Assembly: GCA_015499995.1 (NCBI GenBank)
Contig: JADNRV010000175.1
Span: 43,333-107,332 of the forward strand
Reading direction: 5' to 3'
Source of the DNA: Flammula alnicola
Lineage: Eukaryota > Basidiomycota > Agaricomycetes > Agaricales > Strophariaceae
DNA length: 64,000 nucleotides
Position numbers and translations under genes: made by a program. How positions within the stretch are numbered: position 1 is the stretch's first letter; each line of letters begins with the position of its first letter. Positions 33,061 through 45,060 of the stretch are shown piece by piece. The notes under the pieces were generated by a model that ran no database searches, had not been told where the DNA came from, and saw only the letters and a list, made by a program, of their open reading frames with translations.

Positions 33061-35964
33061 ATGAGTCCCGACGGAAGAGCAACGTCCGACAATGCTGTGC
33101 CCAGCACAGCGTCCAGCGTCCAGACCGAACCCAAACAAGTGCCGACGGCCTTCAAACATCCCCTGGACCCACTGACCCCCGACGAGGTACGTCAAATCAT
33201 AATGCTTTTTTTAATTAAACAACCTCGAATGACATCACTTTCTAGATTGCAGCTGTGTCTCTTTCAATTAGACGCCATATTGCAGCCAAGTCCGAAATCA
33301 AGGCGATCAAGTTCATTACATGTGGCCTCCTTCCAGCTCCCAAGAAAGCTGTCCTTGCGTACCTTGGTATTCCCTTGAGTCCCGGAGCGAAGCCAGAGAA
33401 TCCTGTCCCGATCGTGAGGAAAGCTGAAAGTGATGTAAGTTGCCTACTTTATTCTCTGAGCAACGTCTAACATCGCACGAGGTAGTTCTTGGACGTTGTC
33501 AATGGGTAAGTCATAGAAATGTACTTTCTCCTCAGGAGTGTTGTCTAACTATATTGTTCTACAGACGCGCCTACAATGCCATACTCTCTCTCAACGAGAA
33601 GGCCGAGTGGGAACTGGACGTTTTGACCCTCCTCCCCGAAGAATTCCAGCCTCAAATTTCCGTAGAAGAGCTCATCGCATGTGAGGTGGTCGTGAAGAAT
33701 AATCCAGTTATCCAGCAATTGGCTAAGGATGTCGGTGAGCACCGCACTCTATAGCAGCACTTTGAATACGGGTTTCTAACACTTGACTTCTCAGGCGTTT
33801 TGCCTGAGCAGATTTTCTGTGACGGCTGGTCAATAGGATACGACGACAGATTTCCCCAGAAGCGTCGTGTGCAACAAGCTCTCATGTATGCTCGTTTCTC
33901 AGAACATGACAATCTCTACGCGCACCCATTGGTACGTTTATATTCATGTCCTAATAACCACCATAGTCGCTCATTCCGGTCAACAGGACTTTATTCCCGT
34001 GATAGACGCTAACACAGAGGAGCTCCTTCACGTCGGTAAGCACCGTTACTGCTTCCATCCTCGTACCATCCTTGTAACACCCCTTCCAAGATTTCCCTGC
34101 GCACTATGCCCGTGCCGCGGACGGCTCCGTTAAGCTCAGTGCCCCTAGCACTGCGCCTCCTCCTATCGACGCAGACTCGTTTGCCGCTTCCCAGCGCGAG
34201 CGAATTCCCGTGCCTCGCAAGGCCTTTGATTTCCTTCCTGACTTAATGGCACAGACGGAGGAGGGAGGATACCATCCTAGGCAAGATTTGAAACCCCTCC
34301 ATGTTGTGCAGCCGGAAGGCGTCAGCTTCAAGGTGGACGGCCACGTTTTGGAATGGCAAAATTGGAAGATGCACATTTGTAAGTCAACGATGTTATACAT
34401 TGAAGGATTTCCCTCGACTGACGCCTCTTTAACAGCCTTCACCCATCGCGAAGGTATCGCCCTGTCCACCATTACGTATAACGACCACGGAGAGATAAGG
34501 CCTATCGTGTACCGCTTGTCATTGGCGGAGATGGTTGTTCCTTACGGTGCTCCAGAGTCTCCACATCCCAGGAAATTCGCTTTTGATTCGTACGTCGCCT
34601 GTTTGTGAAGGCACTGTACTGTCTAATTTCAGCATATTAGGGGTGAATACGGTATGGGTACGATGGCAAATGAATTGTCTCTAGGATGTGATTGCTTGGG
34701 ACAAATTCATTACATGGTTCGTACAGAAACGTTGCATGTATCCTGATGCACATGGCTGACTGTTTCCTCCCGTATAGCCTGGTTCATTCGTCGCCCATGA
34801 CGGCAGCGCCATCGTCATCAAGAACGTGATCTGCATCCACGAAGAGGACAATGGTGTGCTCTGGAAACATACCGACTACAGGCCCAATGGCAGGTCCCAG
34901 ACGGTCAGGCGGAGAAGACTCGTCGTCAGCATGGTTTGCACTCTTGCAAATTACGGTGAGCACCGAGTATACCCTTCTTTGACCTTGAGTTTCTGACTTA
35001 ATTCGTCTGACAGAGTACATCTGGAATTACCTCTTCTACCAGGATGGAGGCATCGAGTTCGAGGCCCGTCTTACTGGCATTCTAAATGTCTACGCGCACA
35101 AGGAGGGTGAACCCAATCCATACGGAGTCCTCGTCGCACCTGGCATCAATGCACAGTACCATCAACATATGTTCAGTATCCGCATCGACCCGATGATCGA
35201 CGGGCTCAAGAACACCGTCGTCGAGACTGACATCTTCCCAGCCGAAGCTCCCACCGGGTCGAAAGACAACTTCGCCGGCAACGCGTTCTACACCAAGGAC
35301 ACGGCCATCACGAACGAGACGGCCCGCGACTACGACTTCATTAAGGAGCGCAGGTGGCGCATCGTCAACAAAGGGCGGCAACACTACGCCTCGGGCAAGG
35401 ACGTTGGATATAGCATCGGCGTCAAGGGCGGTGCTACCCCGATGATGACCAAGGCAGATGGCTGGGCCGCTAAGCGGGCTGCTTTCTTGAAGAGCGCTCT
35501 CTGGGTCGTCAAGGATGTCGAGGCCAAGGATAGCGGAACTGTGAGGATGTGGCCTGCAGGTAAGTATGTTCCTCAGACGAGAGATGAGCCAGAGGATTCC
35601 GTTGGATCTTGGGTCGAGGGCAAGCTGCCAGTCGAGGACGAAGATATCCTGGTTTACGTGACCGTCGGTAAGTGTCGGGCACATCACTGCGGATCGCACA
35701 CCACTGATCGCTGTCTCTTAGGTGTAACACATATTCCTCGCCCTGAAGATTGGCCTGTGTAAGTCTTCTTTCACATCCGCAACAGACAATCCGTATTCAT
35801 GAATTTCATACAGAATGCCGGTTGAACACCTAAACGTGACGTTCAAGCCCATCTCTTTCTTCAAGGCAAATCCTAGTATGGATGTCCCTGCTAGCAAGGA
35901 CAAGCTCAGTGTTCCTGCCTTCGAGAGCAACGCAAATGGCAGTGGCACTAGTTGTTGCCATTGA
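33061..35964 (+). CDS. Copper amine oxidase (primary-amine oxidase)
   Basis: Thirteen exons: 33061-33186, 33246-33434, 33486-33505, 33565-33734, 33795-33931, 33987-34035, 34091-34378, 34436-34589, 34641-34716, 34778-34955, 35014-35667, 35722-35758, 35814-35964; phases agree, 742 aa. The enzyme oxidises primary amines to aldehydes with release of ammonia and hydrogen peroxide. Key residues are present: FDSGEYGMG with the catalytic-base aspartate, NYEY whose first tyrosine becomes the topaquinone cofactor (the intron falls right after it), the copper ligands HQH in QYHQHMFSIRIDP and the third histidine in VTHIPRPEDWP, and the CDC pair. Two N-terminal N2/N3-type domains precede the catalytic core. 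There is no signal peptide; the C-terminus (SGTSCCH) is not a clear peroxisomal signal. A perfect donor-like GTAAGT at 35560 is inside coding sequence (WPAGKYVPQTR) and is read through. Confidence 0.93.
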
Positions 35965-36024
35965 GCGGAGAGCGCTCGTTGTCTTCTCAAAGTAAGGCCT
36001 TTGTGCTATGTAGTACGTACATGA

Positions 36025-36036
36025 CACTATGAACCC
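36025..36036 (+). repeat. Left terminal inverted repeat of the CACTA element
   Basis: CACTATGAACCC, preceded by TGA. Identical in inverted orientation to 53698-53709. Inside it follow GGCCGGGGA, ACCGGGAG and TTCCCGG motifs. Confidence 0.88.
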
Positions 36037-36333
36037 TACGGCCGGGGATGACGACTGGTCACACCGGGAGAAAAAACTTCTTCCCGGTTTTCCTGGGAGT
36101 TGACAAGGAATAGGCGAATCAGGAGTTTTTCCTGGTTGTGGGACTGGTAATTTATTTACTGGGTTTTCAGGGAAATATTACGGCCAAGACTGTATCTATG
36201 CTGGGGGCTGTTGGTTGAATATATTCAGCTTATAAAGTACAATTTAACGATTCAAGTAGTGTAGTATTTAAGTGTTGAGCCATGTATAACTACAGGTAAC
36301 AATGTCCTAGTAAGTTAGGGCTGTCCTACTGCT

Positions 36334-39300
36334 CTATTCTGCGAATGCTTCTGCACGAGCCAACTTTCCGCTACGGTCAATAATGACCCACCAACCTCGA
36401 TCGAAAACGCGGCCGACTAAACACTGAATGGCCGCAATATCGACGACCTCTGTGCGTCCTTGTTCATTCCGGTAGTAGTGCATGTCGAGGTCGTTATGGC
36501 GCTCAATGGGACAATTCTTTATTGACGCGAGGATGACTGTTTCGGGATCGACAAGTCCAAGTTGTGGCGTAGCCGGCATGCGCACAAGTATTATCTGTCG
36601 AATTTGGCCGTAAAACGTCTTGAGTTCGAGTTTGGGCTTCCTCCGTGGTTGGTTTGCATACTTGTCGACATATAGTTCATACTGAAACCGTGTTATTACG
36701 AGGGATATCGGTGAAGGCTAAGGAACAGTATGCACTCTGACATGGGAAGCATCGCGCCTATCCTCTGCATTGGACTGGACAATCGCCGCAGCTCTCATGG
36801 TATCCCCGCCTCCGAGCCGGCGAAATTTCCCCCAAAATTCGACCTGTTGAGCTGAGAAGTGATGCTTGACGATGGCGCGTGTTGTGTTATAACGAGTAGC
36901 TAGCGTGGCGACGATAATAGAGTAAAGACTGTCGGGAATATCGGGATGTTTTTGGCGCGGAAAACACAATACTGACGTGGGATCTGTCAATCATGAAGCA
37001 ATCAGAGAACAGGGATGGAAGGAATACGTGAGAAGACTTACATTCATCGAAGGCAAATTCATGAGAATTTCCTTCCTTCGGAGGCAGAAGGGCTAGCTGA
37101 TCGTGAACATTGTATCGATTCTTTATCTGATCCAATTGTGCGACAGCTGTAACATATGAATCAATGTTAGCAAAAGGATGGCGACGGCTTTTAATGCAGC
37201 GCAGTAGGTGCCCGCAGAAGCGCTCCATCGGAAATGCCCAGTATGCCCACACTGGCCCCATTGCTTCGATTCCGTCAGCAATATGTAAGAGCGCATGGAC
37301 TGTAAGCGGACATGCCGACACACGGTCAGGAGAATGTTGATAGTAGATTCTAAGATATGAAAATACAAGTCAGCTTTTGAGCGCATATGAAACGGAAAAA
37401 AACTGACTGTTCAAATGTTGTGACCCACTCTTGAAAACCGACTCTGACCTCCGCAATCTCGTCCTTTGTTATCTCGAACTGGAGACAAATATTTAAAAGC
37501 TTGATCAGCTTAACAAAATGCTTATAGTAAATCTCCTTTTTGAAGCGCCCCCGGAGCAGAACAGGTCCGAGATAAAGCGCCCAAAAAGACCACGAGTCCG
37601 CCGTACAAGCAGAGGCATCTTCCGCGACATTCTGTGGTCTAGCGGTCGCATACGACGATGGTATGGTGGAACCAGAAGCTTTTGTGGCCTCTCCGATTGC
37701 CTCCCATACGCCAGGACCAAGCTCATAAGACTCGCAGCCTTCATCCAAGCCCTTGAATCGTCCGGTCCACAATAAGACAAGATTCTTTATCAGATTTTCC
37801 CAGATAAGGTGCATGAAGTCAAAAGGGAATGAAACCGGAAACAAAAGTGACGGGAGATGGGAAAGAAGTGGGATTCCCTTGATTCCGCACGCTTTCGCAC
37901 GGCGTTGCTCCTCGGCACCATTGGGTGCAAATTGGACATGTCGAGCCTGCTCCAGAAACTCGTCATGTGTACGGAGAGGAAGATCAGCAGGGTCATAGAT
38001 AGGAATCTCTGCATTGTCCCCAGGTGCCAGCACAACTGGATGGTTTGCGCGATAGAGAGGAACATAGTGGGTGGTGTTTCGGCTGTCAGGCACACGGACA
38101 CCTTTGATTGTGCACATCCGACAAGGGAAGATCGCATTGTGACCCTTCATGCGCATGATCATCGATATCGCAGGAATATCTCCGAAAACGGCCACGAGAT
38201 AAGCATGCAGTGAAAAGCGTTGATTTGTCGTAATGTCAAACGCTGAAACCCCGGATAAGAATTCCAGAAGTTCGTCCACAAGCGGATAGACAAAGGAATC
38301 AGCATCTTTTGGCTTGAAAGGGCCAGGAATAACGCCAGCGCAGAGAATGTTGTGTAAGTGGAAACGTATATCTGGCGGCAGGTTGTAGTTGAAAAGAATC
38401 AAAGGCCAGCAAGTTTGACTGCGTCGCTTAAAAGGGCAGAAGCCATCAAGCGAAAGTCCCAGCGCAATGTCGCGGTCGTCGCTGAAGAACTTGTGGTTTT
38501 GCTTAACGCCGCCAATAGTGACATATTCCTCTTTAAGTTTCTTGTAGTTGTCTCCGTCCCATATATCTGATACAACATCCGGCTGAGAGGTGAACTTGGC
38601 GCGATATAGCATGCGCACGGCCGCCTCAGGGTTCTTGAAGGCGGCGAGGAGACGAGGGATGATCGGGGAGTATGTGAAGGTCTTCCGAGGACGGCCAAGA
38701 TGATTCTTGCGCGGTTCATCACAATATGGGCACTGAGTTTTGTCTGCGTGTGGACCGACATAACAGATGCATGAGTTGATACAGCAGTCGTACGCAACAG
38801 GCCGATAAGCAGCAAGGAACTCCACGCGAGCTCTTGTAACCTTAAGCGAAGGTATGTTGTGTCGATGGTACGTATGCCTGATTTTCGACCAAGTCTGGTC
38901 AGATAGATGATCTTCGATTTTCAAAGCAAAAGTTCGGAGCATATCAAGGTCATCGTCCGTTAATTCTTCAGCTAGAAATTCTGAGGGTTAGTAAATGCAT
39001 GACGGGGTGAGTTTATAGGATGGATAAACATACCGAATTGAGCAATTAATCGCTCAAGATCCTCGTCTATCAAATCCTCTTCCCCGAGACCACCGCCCAT
39101 GCCCATTCCAAAATTATCCCGGTTAAAGTCAAAGTCTGAGAAATCCTCTTCATCCAAGTCTCTCTCGTTTCTAGGTGGTGCTTTTCCTTTGGGCGGTGCT
39201 TCATCCTCGGCATCAGATTCATAGTCCTCATCCTCGACATCGGATTCGTAGTCCTCAACTGTAGCCCGACGACCAGACCAGGTATTACGAACAACTTCAT

Positions 39301-39679
39301 CTAGTTCCGGCTTATTGACAGTATCTTGTCCAGTAAAATCCAAGTCTTCGAAGTCCAAATTATCAGCCGTAGTATCTGGTTCATGAGCGGCCCCAGGGTG
39401 CAGGTGTTCAGCCTGAGCTGTAAAGTCTGGCTGAACAAAGTCAAAACCGCCATCAGATCGTCCGGTATCGTCATCGCTTAAGTCGCTCGAGAGCTCATCT
39501 AGTATTGAAGGAGAAGGGGGATTCTGAGCCGCTGCCGCTACTGCCTGCTGAACTTGAATCCGAGTTGGAAGATGCTTTCCGTCAAGATGACGCGCAATAG
39601 ATTTCTCAGTTAAGATGTCTCCGCAGCATGGGCAAGGGCGTTTAGGAAGAGGTTTTCGCTTTCGTTTGTATGAAGACAT
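36334..39679 (-). CDS. tnp2-family (CACTA/EnSpm) transposase
   Basis: Five exons (39679-39034, 38971-37408, 37349-37042, 36983-36736, 36681-36334), phase-consistent, 1037 aa, no internal stop. The N-terminus has a basic patch and a zinc-finger-like CPCCG...H...H (residues about 15-36), then a long acidic linker. The transposase core matches tnp2: AYDCCINSCICYVGP, CPYCDEPR, LGLSLDGFCPFKRR then TCWPLILFNYNLPP, GVIPGPFKPKDADSFVYPL, MKGHNAIFPCRMC, LPFDFMHLIWENLIKNL-like segment, and ALLHIADGIEAMGPVWAYW. These proteins cut the CACTA termini (plant TnpD counterparts). The gene's 3' end points at, and lies only about 300 bp from, the left terminus. Start at MSSYKRKRK; an in-frame ATG lies 16 codons upstream. 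Confidence 0.9.
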
Positions 39680-41686
39680 GAGGTGTGATGAAGAGTGGAC
39701 GAGGATCGCTCTTTGGCATCCTGACACGTGGGAAACTAATTCTAACCCTAAACCCTAAGACTTCAATCTGGGGGACACCCGCGGCGTAGGGGGGATGCCA
39801 GAGCTCGAACTTGTCAGGACGGCGGGTTGGTTGTCACGAGAGTAGACCATTCCGATGTCTTTTTGCGAGAAACGGCCCTTGTTGCTTGGGTCTGCAGAGA
39901 CTGTCCGGAAAGAAAAGCGTGCGAGTGGGTGTCGATATTCTGCTACGTGTGGGGCGGTATTCCTGGGCATGGTCAACACTTCGCGCAGTGTCGCGTCTTT
40001 CCTGTCTTGAAGTCAGAAAATAAGAGTTGCAATACCGTTGCTAAGACATACCATGTAAATAGCTGCTGTTCATCCGTCGTTGGTAATGTTCATCCGTCGT
40101 TGGTAAAGTATCATCTTCGATGAGCCGAAGCAGCCAAAGCCGCACCCCCCGCCGCCCCTGCTATACGCAATCTACGCCTCAGCCTCCTCGCGCTCGTACA
40201 TTCCGAGCGTCATCGAATCAATGCCTAATGGCTGTATCGTTAGAGTCGTCGTAGCCTGCGCTGTGCATTGAGGGCTCTGGCTGTTCGCTAATTACACTCC
40301 ATACGGAAGCTTTGAACTGCCGTAATGCTTAAGTCGAGAAGTAGCACCAGGCTAGCATCACCTTGTCAGGTTCCTCGTTGAGAAGACGCGTCCTTTGGGT
40401 GACCTTTAAAGCCTCAGCTGCCGCGGTACGCAGGGGATTCCTGCCTGCGTACCGCGGCTGAAAGCTGATTCTGGTATAAAAAGGAGCAGATCAGTAAACA
40501 AGGCCAATGTGAAAACAAACGACGAGCCCAGGCATGAGCTCTAGTCGTCTGCACAAAATGGGCTCACCTTCGTGGGGGCATTGCAGCAGAGTCGCCCCTA
40601 CTACGTCTAACAACGAATCGAGGGCTTCGCTGAGTTCTTCCCGTCCTTCTTGCTCGTACACATGGCGGCGGTCGTTAAGATTTGCTCTTCCGTTGTCGAG
40701 CGGGTTCGAGGGCTGTTTCGCGAAGTAATATTGTGTGGGTGTAGCGTTGTCCTCTGGCTGTTCGCATCTGCACTGGCAGCTGGCATCGTGAGTGTTTACA
40801 ATCAAGAGTACTGCGTTGAGTGACGTAGCGTAGCCGAGGCGCGGCTTTCTCCATCTGCAGCCTCTATCATGCATGGGGCAGGCAGCACAAGCGCAGTGCG
40901 CGTCGCTTCGTGTACTGGTGACCCCAACCAACACTCGCCACCCTCCGCAGGAGATGTGGTATCTGATACGCTGGAGAGGTGCCAGGAGGGGGGCACATGA
41001 ATCCATCCGGTGCGTCGTGCACTACTGTCTTCTCTGCCTGCCTTCGTCGTTGTGATATCCTGCCACTCCATGAGCCCTGCCAAGTCAGGCTCGAAAGCGG
41101 TCCCAGTAAACGCCGTCGTTGGACCTGCTGCCAAGGAGAACGGAGCGCCGAGAGGGATGGAATGGTCAGCGGTGTGGCTACGAATGTCGAGCAGGTAAGT
41201 GTCAATCCAGGGTATATACGAGCAAAATGGATGCTTACCATTCGACAGTTGCACTCCTCACTGGCCGTCCCTCTCGTCATCGACATGGACATCGCCGCGC
41301 GCCTGGGCCGGAATGGATTGGCGTTGGCGTTGGCGTTGCGGGATGGGATCGAGAGCGCCACGGCGCGATCAGTACCAGTGTCGGTACGTACTCGTGTCCG
41401 TTTGTGTCAGCGTTTGTGGTTGCTGTCGATGGGGCAGGAGCAGGAGCTGACCCATGAAGGCGTTATCCAGTGACCCTGGTCGTTTGCGATGATTTCAACA
41501 ATGTCTCCACGTTGGACACTGGAAGAAAGTCGGTTTAGCTGGAATCCTGTCGCGTGGGAAACTGATTCTATAAACTCCTTCCAACTTGTTTTCCTCGTTT
41601 CGTCTTCTCCACTACACTCCCTCCCATCGTACTGCACTCAGCGATACCTCTGACAGTTGATACCCCAAACGGAAATCTCTTAAACT
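39680..41686. other. CACTA element interior, no firm gene
   Basis: Minus-strand frames at 41637-41407 (RKTSWKEFIESVSHATGF, SVQRGDIVEIIANDQGHWIT) and 41254-40802 have protein-like composition and may be exons of a small cargo gene, but I could not chain them with confidence. A TATA-like ggtataaaaagg at 40472 follows a hairpin (listed separately). A 20-bp direct repeat (TGTTCATCCGTCGTTGGTAA, twice) is near 40067-40107. The left end contains the tnp2 promoter. Confidence 0.35.
40420..40458. repeat. Perfect 15-bp inverted repeat (hairpin)
   Basis: GCCGCGGTACGCAGG at 40420-40434 is the exact reverse complement of 40444-40458, with a 9-nt loop. GC-rich and therefore very stable. It lies about 15 bp upstream of a TATA-like sequence inside the CACTA element, so it could be an operator-like or transposase-binding site; this is inference. 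Confidence 0.6.
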
Positions 41687-42457
41687 ATGCTCACCCATCA
41701 TCTTGCGACAAGCGTGTTGATGGGTGATTTTGCATCCGATAATTGGGTCCGCTCAATTGTTGACGATTCAGAGCCCAATAGGATCCGTGAAGTAGCCAAG
41801 GAACACGAGGATCCAGAGCTGGATAGGAATTGCGAAGTACATGAGGATCATGAGCCCGAGACGAATAATGAAGTACGTATAGACCGTCCTGGTCTCACCA
41901 AATGCTAATTTTGAATGTTTAAATCAATAGCCTGAGGCTCAGACAAGCAGCATAACCGAAACGTCAGGATTGGACACCAGAAGCGTCAAGGAACAAGTGA
42001 GATACAACATTTCTCACTGATTTCGATGCTTGCTGATCATATCAATCGATAGGGAATTGTTTCCTGGGCCAAAAACGCAGCTAATGCTGGCATATCATCA
42101 CTTCCGCCAAGTTCTCCACCACCGCATACCCCAAAATCTACGGTTGTGCGACAGGACATCAAAAGATCCCCTCTGGTTTTTGCTCCTAACGCTGCGGAAA
42201 TCGGCGTGTCTCCAGATCCTGTCGCTCCTGTCGCTCTCTCTCTGCTCGAGAATGCTTCTGTTCACGCTGCTGCTCCTTCTGGCCTTTCCTCGTTGCCAGA
42301 ATCTCCCAAAACCTATCGTCGCAAGCAGAATCTCATTCGAGCAGAACGCGAGATAAGAACTCTGGAGGCAATTTCCAACCGACTCACGTTCCTCTATCCC
42401 AGACGTGATCGAATCACAAAGAAACTCGAGAAGAAACGCCATCATGACTCAAGTTAA
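41687..42457 (+). CDS. Small hypothetical protein inside the CACTA element
   Basis: Three exons (41687-41872, 41931-41996, 42053-42457), all phase 0 with good GT-AG borders, giving 218 aa. Not recognised. The N-terminal third is acidic (EHEDPELDRNCEVHEDHEPE), the middle is Ser/Pro-rich (SSLPPSSPPPHTPKS), and the C-terminus is strongly basic and helical (YRRKQNLIRAEREIRTLEAI ... KKLEKKRHHDSS), as in a DNA- or RNA-binding tail. Being inside the transposon and on the same strand as the Plavaka and DUF6698-like genes, it is probably an element-borne accessory gene. Confidence 0.6.
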
Positions 42458-42475
42458 TTTCCAAGTCCTGTCGTC

Positions 42476-42863
42476 TCATCCTCGTATGTTCTCTTTCGAT
42501 TGTTCACATCCATCGTCGTGATTCCCAGCATCATCCTATTCTACAGATGAAACATTGGTCTCTGACCTGCTATCTCGCTCCTCGCCACCCCGCTCCTGAC
42601 ATTTCATCATTGTCCACCCTCTTTCGATTTGTTTACATTCAACTAGTATTACCACAGTCTCTTTATTATTCATCCTCGTATGTTCTCTTTCGATTGTTCA
42701 CATCCATCGTCGTGATTCCCAGCATCATCCTATTCTACAGATGAAACATTGGTCTCTGACCTGCTATCTCGCTCCTCGCCACCCCGCTCCTGACATTTCA
42801 TCATTGTCCACCCTCTTTCGATTTGTTTACATTCAACTAGTATTACCACAGTCTCTTTATTAT
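42476..42863. repeat. Perfect tandem duplication, 194-bp unit
   Basis: Unit 1 (42476-42669) and unit 2 (42670-42863) look identical by eye over the whole 194 bp. An 18-bp motif (TTTATTATTACCAATAAC) is also repeated twice just after. The units are in the 3' flank of the 218-aa gene and carry no conserved open frame. Perfect identity implies a recent event or an assembly artefact. Confidence 0.85.
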
Positions 42864-43151
42864 TACCAATAACTTTATTATTACCAATAACTTGTAGCGT
42901 TGAAGAATGTAACTAGTAGTGTATAATAGCCAATGTAGTAGCATAGCCACCGTGATAATTTCCTTTCATAGAAATCGTCACCCTCACTTCCTCTTGTTGC
43001 TTTCCTTCCACGACCTCTGACAGCCGCCTTGTCCATCCTCCTGACTGGACCCCATTTCGACATTTATACTATCTACAAACTCACTATTTGAAGCATTTTC
43101 GACAACGCCTTATACGATCATCCATAATTTGCCTCGCCGTTTGCTAATACC

Positions 43152-44598
43152 ATGGACTCAGACGACAGTCAGCCAACCTTCGAAGAACTTTTGCAAAGAA
43201 ACAAGGATCTCGAACACAAGCTCCGCAAGTATAAAAGTGAGTTAAATTTACTCACTTAAGCGTTACTGACCTATTGTCGAAGAAAAGCAGAAGGAGCAAG
43301 CAAGCGCTAACCCCGCCATCAAACCAATTATTCGGCCGAGGGGGGAAGCAGGAAGTCGAAAGAGGGGGTTTGTTCTCTACGAGGCTATGAGAATGAGTGA
43401 TTTGGAGAACGGGCCTGTTGTATATGACAGGATGAGGGTGCGTTCATTTCGTTTCATTTGTTTCTATGCTAATCTACTGTTTAGCACTATGTTCGTGCAT
43501 CCTGCATCAAAGTCGGTCTCAATTCCTCAGCGTATTATAAGAATCTGGACCATGCGAAATTGGGCCAAGTCTTTCTTCTCGTATGCTTTATTTTTATTAT
43601 CATTTTCCATGCTAACGAAGGTACGATAGGTTCGAAACAAATTCCCTTATCTCACAGCTGAGCGTTTTCCGCATAACTGGGCAATCGCCGATATGGTAAA
43701 GGGTTACATTGCAGGCACTCGCAAAGTCCACAACAAGGAGATGCGTGAAGAGGCGAACGAGCAATCCCAGAAGGCGAAGGCTTCAGGAAGGACGACAGAA
43801 GACGAACAGTCGGACTCCTCTGATACTGACAAGGAGAACATCGACCCGAGCAGCAGCACAACCCAGCTGAAGAAGCAGTCCAAAGAAGTTCACAGGTCGA
43901 ATCCACGGAGCCAGAAGACCGCCACCAAACCGAGCAAACGCACCCCAGAACTTGAACCCGACGATGACGACGAGCATCTGAGCGACACCGCAGAGACCCT
44001 GAGCAGCCAGAAGGTCCTCTCCAAGAACACCAACTCGAGCAGCTGCAGCACCTCCAAATCGAAGAAGGGTAACGAGTCAAATCCAAAGAGCCAGAAGACT
44101 GTCGCCACCTCGAAGAAACGCACCGCGGACAACAACAACGAGCATCTGAGCACCACCCAGTCGACGAAGCGCTCAAAGGAAATCAACGGGTCGAATCCAC
44201 GGAGCCAGAAGACCGCCGCCAAACTGAGCAAACACGCCGCAGAATTCGAATCCGACGATGACGACGACGGCGAGCATCTGAGTGACATGCCTCCCACCAA
44301 GAAGACTGCGAAGGAAGCCTCGACGTCGAAGAAACATCCAATGGAGGAACAGGATGCAGAGAGCGATGTCAACGACCGCCCGTGCAAGAGGCAGAAGCAG
44401 CCTCCTCAAGTCAGACGATCCAACCGTACCAACAAGTCGCAGTCGGTGGCTTCACAGAAGGCCCAAGTCATTCAGCCTTCCTCCGACTCGGAAAGCGACA
44501 ACGAAGGCCTCGAACCACCCTCGGCAGCTCAACGAACATCTCAAACGCGTACCTTGTCCGACACACGACACATCAACGACGTTAGCGATTGGGAATAG
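43152..44598 (+). CDS. Hypothetical repeat-containing charged protein inside the CACTA element
   Basis: Four exons (43152-43236, 43283-43437, 43485-43580, 43630-44598), phase-consistent, 434 aa. The first 30 residues look like a coiled coil (FEELLQRNKDLEHKLRKYKK). Residues about 45-145 form a compact, globular-looking part (GFVLYEAMRMSDLENGPVVY, AYYKNLDHAKLGQVFLL, YLTAERFPHNWAIADMV). The C-terminal two thirds is disordered and contains three imperfect repeats built around SNP(R/K)SQKT, a basic patch and EHLS. Several KR-rich clusters suggest a nuclear protein. Family not recognised; an element-encoded DNA-binding or TnpA-like accessory role would fit, but that is inference only. Confidence 0.65.
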
Positions 44599-45060
44599 GT
44601 CTTCTGATTCGATGTGCCGGTTTGTACATTTCTCATCACATCCGTAGATTTGTTGTTCCATTGTACCACTACATCCTACATACTAGATCTCATGTACATT
44701 GCTATTATTAATTCAGGATCATTTGAATGATATGTAAACCGTCCAAGCTAAGAAAATATCACCTGAATGCCAGACAAAGTATCCCTAGATACAAGTGAAA
44801 AATGCTGGTATGTCGGAAAATGCCAAAATGCCTTACAAATCATTCGGCTTGTAATGCCGGTTGATCCCGTTGCGAGGTGCCTTATAATCACTAAATCCGG
44901 CATTGCGATTATTTTGAGAAGATAAGATCGGTCTCGGCAATTGCAATGCCGGCAATCTCTCACGTCAAGATTCTGCGATTACAAGGTCCTTACAAGAGAC
45001 GTTCACAAATCGCACGCAACGCTCCCATCCTCCCTTCCCACCACCTCTAAGACTTGTATG

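Noticed and set aside
39743..39759. Telomere-like CCCTAAACCCTAA
   Set aside because: Only two units, in the promoter of the tnp2 gene inside the transposon; too short to be telomeric DNA.
43652..44409. Long minus-strand Ser/Cys-rich ORFs
   Set aside because: Antisense of the repeat-containing 434-aa protein; the Ser/Leu/Val bias mirrors its acidic and lysine codons.
44661..44680. CACTACATCC as a possible inner left end of a nested Plavaka element
   Set aside because: No matching inverted copy ending in TAGTG was found on the right side of the Plavaka gene.
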